This document shows positions 43,227 to 46,589 of a stretch of DNA of 46,589 nucleotides, one piece after another (within the stretch, counting starts at the first letter, position 1; each line of letters begins with the position of its first letter). The notes below the pieces were generated by a model that saw only the letters and a list, made by a program, of their open reading frames with translations, was not told the origin of the DNA and made no database searches. This DNA is from Vannielia litorea (GTDB lineage: Bacteria; Pseudomonadota; Alphaproteobacteria; Rhodobacterales; Rhodobacteraceae), in NCBI RefSeq assembly GCF_018424695.1, contig NZ_QTNQ01000027.1, positions 1 to 46,589 of the forward strand, read 5' to 3'. Position numbers and translations under genes: made by a program.

Positions 43227-44290
43227 AGCAAGTGCCCCGATTTTGCGGCCTTCGTGGCCAAATAGCCCGCATTCTCCGGCGTCTGCCCCACCTTCAGGGG
43301 CACCCGCTCGGCAACCTCAACGCCCTGGCTCTCCATCATGGCGATCTTGGCAGGATTGTTGGTCATCAGCCTGATCCGCCCCACGCCCATCTTGCCCAGC
43401 AGCGCCGCGCCGATGCGGAAATCGCGCTCGTCATCCTCGAAGCCCAGCCGGTGATTGGCCTCCACCGTGTCAAATCCCTGATCCTGCAGGCTATAGGCCC
43501 GCATCTTGTTTGCCAGCCCGATGCCGCGCCCTTCCTGATTGAGATACAGCAGCATCCCGCCCCCGGCCTCGCCCATGGCTGCCAGCGCGGCCTGAAGCTG
43601 CGGGCCGCAATCGCACTTCAGCGAGCCCAGAACATCGCCGGTGAAACAGGCCGAATGCAACCGGGTGAGCACCGGCGCGTCGCGGTCCGGGCGGCCCACC
43701 TCCACTACGTAGTGCTCCTCCGCGCCGTCACCGGGGCGAAACACATGCACCCGGCCCGCACCCGCCAGCCGCATTGGCAGACGGGCCGATATGGCCTCGG
43801 CGAAGGGCGGCAGATCGGCCCCGGCCTCTGCCGCGATCTGCGTCAGCCCCTCGGGCGCGGGGCCGTTGAGCAGCGCCACCAGCACGGCAGGCAACACCCG
43901 AGCCTCCTTCGCCAGCCGGATGCCCGCGCGGGCCAGCGCCGGGCAGCCGTCTTCCCCGCGCAATGCGTTGAACGGCCCCTTCATCGGCGTGGCAAGGTCG
44001 CTCGCCGGGTCGGCCACCGCCGCAGCCCAATCGGCCTGGCCCTCGGCGGGCAGCAAAAGCCGCGCCATATCGCCATCATAGGCGCGGGCCTTCAGGGTTT
44101 CGGCCCGCCGCGCGGTGATCGCCAGATAGGCCCCCTCGCGCGCCAGCTCCGCCACCCGCCCCGGCGCGGCCTGCTCGGCGGCCATCACCAGCGCCGCCTC
44201 GCCCTCGCCCACGATCACCACGGGCAGCCCAAGCCGCAGGTCAGCCCGGGCGCGGGCGCGCAGTTCTTCGGGTGTGGGCAGCAGGCTCAT
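43223..44290 (-). CDS. ribA: GTP cyclohydrolase II with extra N-terminal domain
   Basis: RibA opens GTP to 2,5-diamino-6-ribosylamino-4-pyrimidinone phosphate, the first step of riboflavin synthesis. The C-terminal about 200 residues hold the enzyme: HSACFTGDVLGSLKCDCGPQL near 215-235 with the three zinc cysteines, YLNQEGRGIGLANKMRAY near 253-270, and LMTNNPAKI near 316. The first about 150 residues are not catalytic GCHII sequence and look like a decayed RibB-like (dihydroxybutanone-phosphate synthase) half, as in other Rhodobacteraceae. The start at 44290 (MSLLPTPEEL) has CGAGG upstream; upstream Mets are less likely. Confidence 0.93.
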   Translation of the reverse strand: MSLLPTPEELRARARADLRLGLPVVIVGEGEAALVMAAEQAAPGRVAELAREGAYLAITARRAETLKARAYDGDMARLLLPAEGQADWAAAVADPASDLATPMKGPFNALRGEDGCPALARAGIRLAKEARVLPAVLVALLNGPAPEGLTQIAAEAGADLPPFAEAISARLPMRLAGAGRVHVFRPGDGAEEHYVVEVGRPDRDAPVLTRLHSACFTGDVLGSLKCDCGPQLQAALAAMGEAGGGMLLYLNQEGRGIGLANKMRAYSLQDQGFDTVEANHRLGFEDDERDFRIGAALLGKMGVGRIRLMTNNPAKIAMMESQGVEVAERVPLKVGQTPENAGYLATKAAKSGHLL

Positions 44291-44382
44291 ACGGGAAACC
44301 TCGGGGGGAACTCGGGGCATATCTAGTGGGTTTTCGTAGGAATATGAAACATTTCCGCCCCCTCGCACACGGTTGCGTGAGC

Positions 44383-44397
44383 GATTTGCAGCAAATC
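44383..44397. promoter_or_regulatory. 15-bp perfect palindrome upstream of the response regulator
   Basis: GATTTGC-A-GCAAATC, a perfect palindrome in an otherwise GC-rich intergenic region, 57 bases before the regulator start and between the divergent ribA and regulator genes. It is a good operator candidate for either gene, including autoregulation. Confidence 0.5.
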
Positions 44398-44454
44398 TTG
44401 TCGCCGCCGTGCGCCGCTCACATCTGCGAGAGAGCGAATGAAAGGAGGCTCCCC

Positions 44455-45141
44455 ATGGCCAACCTGAAGAAAATCCTCCTCGTCGATGACGACGAAGACC
44501 TGCGCGAGGCGCTGAGCGAGCAGCTCGTGATGACCGAAGATTTTGACGTGTTCGAGGCTGGTGACGGCCACGATGCGATGGAAAAGGCCAAGAACGCGAT
44601 CTACGATCTCGTGATCCTTGACGTAGCCCTGCCCGATACCGACGGGCGCGAACTGTGCAAGCTGATGCGCAAGCAGGGGGTGAAATGCCCGATCCTGATG
44701 CTCACCGGTCAGGACAGCGACGCCGACACCATCCTCGGCCTCGATGCGGGTGCCAATGACTACGTGACCAAGCCGTTCAAATTTCCGGTGCTTCTGGCCC
44801 GCATCCGCGCCCAGCTGCGCCAGCACGAACAGAGCGAAGACGCCGTGTTCCAGCTCGGGCCGTATACCTTCAAGCCCTCGATGAAGATGCTCGTCGATGA
44901 TGCGGAAAAGAAGATCCGCCTCACCGAGAAAGAGACGAACATCCTCAAATTCCTCTACCGCGCCTCCGAGGGCGTGGTGCCGCGGGATATCCTGCTGCAC
45001 GAGGTCTGGGGCTACAACGCGGGCGTGACAACCCACACGCTGGAAACCCACATCTACCGCCTCCGCCAGAAGATCGAGCCCGATCCCTCCAACGCCCGGC
45101 TCCTGGTGACCGAAAGCGGCGGCTACCGACTGGTGGCCTGA
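44455..45141 (+). CDS. OmpR-family response regulator
   Basis: A 228-residue DNA-binding response regulator. The receiver domain (1-120) has the acidic pocket LLVDDDEDLRE near 9-19, the phosphorylated Asp in VILDVALPDTDG near 54, the Thr in LMLTGQDS near 82 and the Lys in YVTKPFKF near 104. The winged-helix effector domain follows, with LTEKETNILKFLYR near 160-173 and the recognition helix THTLETHIYRLRQKIE near 198-213. It resembles the conserved alphaproteobacterial CenR-like regulators of the cell envelope, though this is from memory. No histidine kinase gene is adjacent. The AAAGGAGG ribosome site is strong and an intrinsic terminator follows. Confidence 0.92.
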   Translation: MANLKKILLVDDDEDLREALSEQLVMTEDFDVFEAGDGHDAMEKAKNAIYDLVILDVALPDTDGRELCKLMRKQGVKCPILMLTGQDSDADTILGLDAGANDYVTKPFKFPVLLARIRAQLRQHEQSEDAVFQLGPYTFKPSMKMLVDDAEKKIRLTEKETNILKFLYRASEGVVPRDILLHEVWGYNAGVTTHTLETHIYRLRQKIEPDPSNARLLVTESGGYRLVA

Positions 45142-45188
45142 CCCATCCCTCCGTGGCCGGGGCAATGGCCACACCTCCCTGTTGGACT

Positions 45189-45216
45189 GGCCCGGGCTTG
45201 CGCCCGGGCCTTTTTT
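45189..45216 (+). terminator. Intrinsic terminator of the response regulator gene
   Basis: A 9-bp perfect stem (GGCCCGGGC / GCCCGGGCC, loop TTGC) followed by six T, 47 bases after the regulator stop. Confidence 0.95.
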
Positions 45217-45316
45217 GTGGTCGGGAACGCGCTACACGCTGCCCGGCTTTCGGATACGCTTGACCCGAACATCTCGCGCCTACCCCCACGCCAAGGCCAG
45301 TGCTATCACTCCCGCC

Positions 45317-45862
45317 ATGAAGCGTATTGCCAAAGTCGCGGCCACCCTCGCCGTCCTCGCCCTCGGCCTCGTGGCTTACACCGCCGCCATGGCCCGTGTC
45401 GGCTCTGGCACCGCGCCCGACATGGCCCCCGCCGCCGAGCGTGCCGACGAAATTCGCGTCGACAAGTCCGAGCGGCGGCTGAAGCTTCTGCGCAACGGCG
45501 CGGTCATCCGCAGCTACACAGTCAGCCTCGGCGCGGCCCCCGAGGGCCACAAGGGCCGCGAGGGCGACGAGCGCACCCCCACCGGCAGCTACGAGATCGA
45601 CTGGCGCAACCCGGGCTCCATCGCCCACCTCTCGCTCCATGTCTCCTACCCCAATGCCGAAGACACCGCCCGCGCTGAAGCGGCAGGCCACAGTCCCGGC
45701 GGAAACATCATGATCCACGGCATCGCCAACGGCTGGGGCTGGTTCGGCGGGCTGCACCGCTATTGGGATTGGACCAACGGCTGCATCGCCGTGACCGACG
45801 CCGAGATGCGTGAAATCTGGTCTCTGGTACCCGATGGCACCCCCATCCACATTTCCGAGTAG
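45317..45862 (+). CDS. L,D-transpeptidase (YkuD) family protein
   Basis: A 181-residue protein with an N-terminal signal anchor (residues about 5-26) and a YkuD catalytic domain: EIRVDKSERRLKLLRNGAVIRSYTVSLG near 45-72, GDERTPTGSYEIDWRN near 83-98, and HGIANGWGWFG...WTNGCIAV near 134-158, with the His and Cys of the H-x(n)-NGC motif. It probably makes 3-3 cross-links in peptidoglycan or attaches proteins to it. The open frame extends upstream through the previous terminator, but the ATG at 45317 begins a proper signal sequence. The alpha/beta hydrolase gene starts 4 bases after its stop, so the two are likely co-transcribed. Confidence 0.93.
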   Translation: MKRIAKVAATLAVLALGLVAYTAAMARVGSGTAPDMAPAAERADEIRVDKSERRLKLLRNGAVIRSYTVSLGAAPEGHKGREGDERTPTGSYEIDWRNPGSIAHLSLHVSYPNAEDTARAEAAGHSPGGNIMIHGIANGWGWFGGLHRYWDWTNGCIAVTDAEMREIWSLVPDGTPIHISE

Positions 45863-45866
45863 ACGC

Positions 45867-46589
45867 ATGGGCCGCATCCTCAAGTTCCTTCTGAAGCTCG
45901 CCGCCGTGCTGGTTGCCATCGCGCTGGTCGCCCTCCTCGCACTGCGCGGCTTCGCTGCCCTGCGCGAAGCCCAAACCGAACCGCCTGCCCGCGGAGACCT
46001 GGTGCAAACCGCGATGGGCGCGATCTATGTGATCGAGCAGGGGCCGGCCGATGGCCCCCCGGTGCTGCTCATCCACGGCTCCGTCGGCTGGTCTGGCTTC
46101 TGGGAGGAAACCCTCGCCGCGCTGGCTGACGCCGGCTACCGCGCCATCGCCTTCGACATGCCTCCCATGGGCTGGTCAGAGCGCGACGCGACGGTCGATT
46201 ACACCCGGGCAAAGCAGGGCCAGCGTGTTCTGGCGCTGTCCGAGGCGCTGGGCGTGCGGCCAGTTCTGGTCGCCCACAGCTTCGGCGCCGGGGCAGGGGC
46301 CGAGGCGATGATGGCCGATCAGAGCGCCTTCACCGGGTTCATCGTGGTCGACGGCGCCATTGGCCTCGACGCGGCGCCAGGCCCCCCGCCGCTGCCGCTG
46401 CGCTCCGGCGCGCTGCGCCAACTCGCCGTCTCCGCCACCATCACCAACCCCTGGGCGATGAAGCCCCTGCTCAAGGCCTTCCTCCACAAGAAGGACCGCG
46501 CCGCGCCCTACGTGCCAACGCTGAACGCGCCGATGAAACGCGCGGGCACCACGGCCGCCATGGCCGACTGGCTCCCCACCCTCGTCACC
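45867..46589 (+). CDS. Alpha/beta hydrolase, C-terminus outside window
   Basis: The open frame is intact for 241 codons to the window edge. An N-terminal membrane anchor (residues 7-30) precedes an alpha/beta-hydrolase fold: oxyanion LLIHGSVGWSGFW near residues 68-80, DMPPMGWSERD near 100-110, and the nucleophile elbow VAHSFGAGAGAE near 134-145 (S-H-S-F-G: catalytic Ser). The remaining Asp and His lie beyond the edge or in the unread C-terminal part. It starts 4 bases after the L,D-transpeptidase stop. Substrate unknown. Confidence 0.88.
   Translation, partial: MGRILKFLLKLAAVLVAIALVALLALRGFAALREAQTEPPARGDLVQTAMGAIYVIEQGPADGPPVLLIHGSVGWSGFWEETLAALADAGYRAIAFDMPPMGWSERDATVDYTRAKQGQRVLALSEALGVRPVLVAHSFGAGAGAEAMMADQSAFTGFIVVDGAIGLDAAPGPPPLPLRSGALRQLAVSATITNPWAMKPLLKAFLHKKDRAAPYVPTLNAPMKRAGTTAAMADWLPTLVT

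Noticed and set aside
1..46589. CRISPR array or prophage
   Set aside because: No regularly spaced repeats and no phage structural, lysis or integrase genes were seen in the window.

Overview
The window is high-G+C DNA from an alphaproteobacterium. Gene content and protein sequences point to the Rhodobacteraceae (Roseobacter/Rhodobacter group): a ferredoxin-like gene overlapping argB, a DmdC-type acyl-CoA dehydrogenase, DUF2125 and DUF3576 proteins, a roseobacter-type porin and a RibA with an extra N-terminal domain. Genus and species cannot be fixed from sequence reading alone. Nearly all of the window is ordinary, densely packed chromosome, with many 4-base ATGA or GTGA stop/start overlaps. 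Both edges cut a gene: the ferredoxin-like protein on the left and an alpha/beta hydrolase on the right.

Layout. 1-5.6 kb: arginine synthesis (argB), a Gfo/Idh/MocA oxidoreductase, plsY, a small membrane protein and gshA. 5.0-11.1 kb: an rsmE-GNAT-membrane protein operon, divergent ubiA, then three overlapping envelope genes (OmpA/BON protein, membrane-anchored coiled coil, HExxH protease-like protein). 11.2-16.1 kb: an RND efflux pair (adaptor and permease). 16.2-19.4 kb: an ABC-F ATPase with a possible leader ORF, a DsbD N-domain protein and yqgE. 22.5-32.6 kb: Sua5, a DmdC-like dehydrogenase with an MBL-fold hydrolase and a small DUF protein, pmbA-cysQ, a DUF2125 protein, an SDR/enoyl-CoA hydratase pair and a small HNH protein. 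32.6-38.8 kb: a TIGR03862-type flavoprotein, leuS-lptE-holA and a DUF3576 lipoprotein. 39-46.6 kb: a highly expressed porin, a TPR-sulfotransferase, yggS, ribA with two small downstream genes, an OmpR-type response regulator and an L,D-transpeptidase.

The exceptional part is 19524-22446, a complete 2.9-kb transposon of visibly lower G+C. It has 22-bp perfect terminal inverted repeats and an 8-bp target duplication (TATTTTTA). It carries an IS1595/ISXO2-type transposase and, translationally coupled to it, a DNA methyltransferase fused to an Mrr-like nuclease domain. Inside the left end, behind its own promoter, lies a class II tRNA-like gene with a GCA triplet in an anticodon arm that has one extra nucleotide. 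The element landed in the T-tract of a long hairpin between the convergent genes yqgE and sua5. Removing the element and one duplication restores an even longer palindrome. A transposon that moves a private, odd tRNA together with a methyltransferase-nuclease is the best candidate in this window for something undescribed.

Other points to follow up are the ABC-F leader ORF, two extra membrane segments at the end of the RND pump, a 15-bp perfect palindrome before the response regulator, and the unknown three-gene envelope module.
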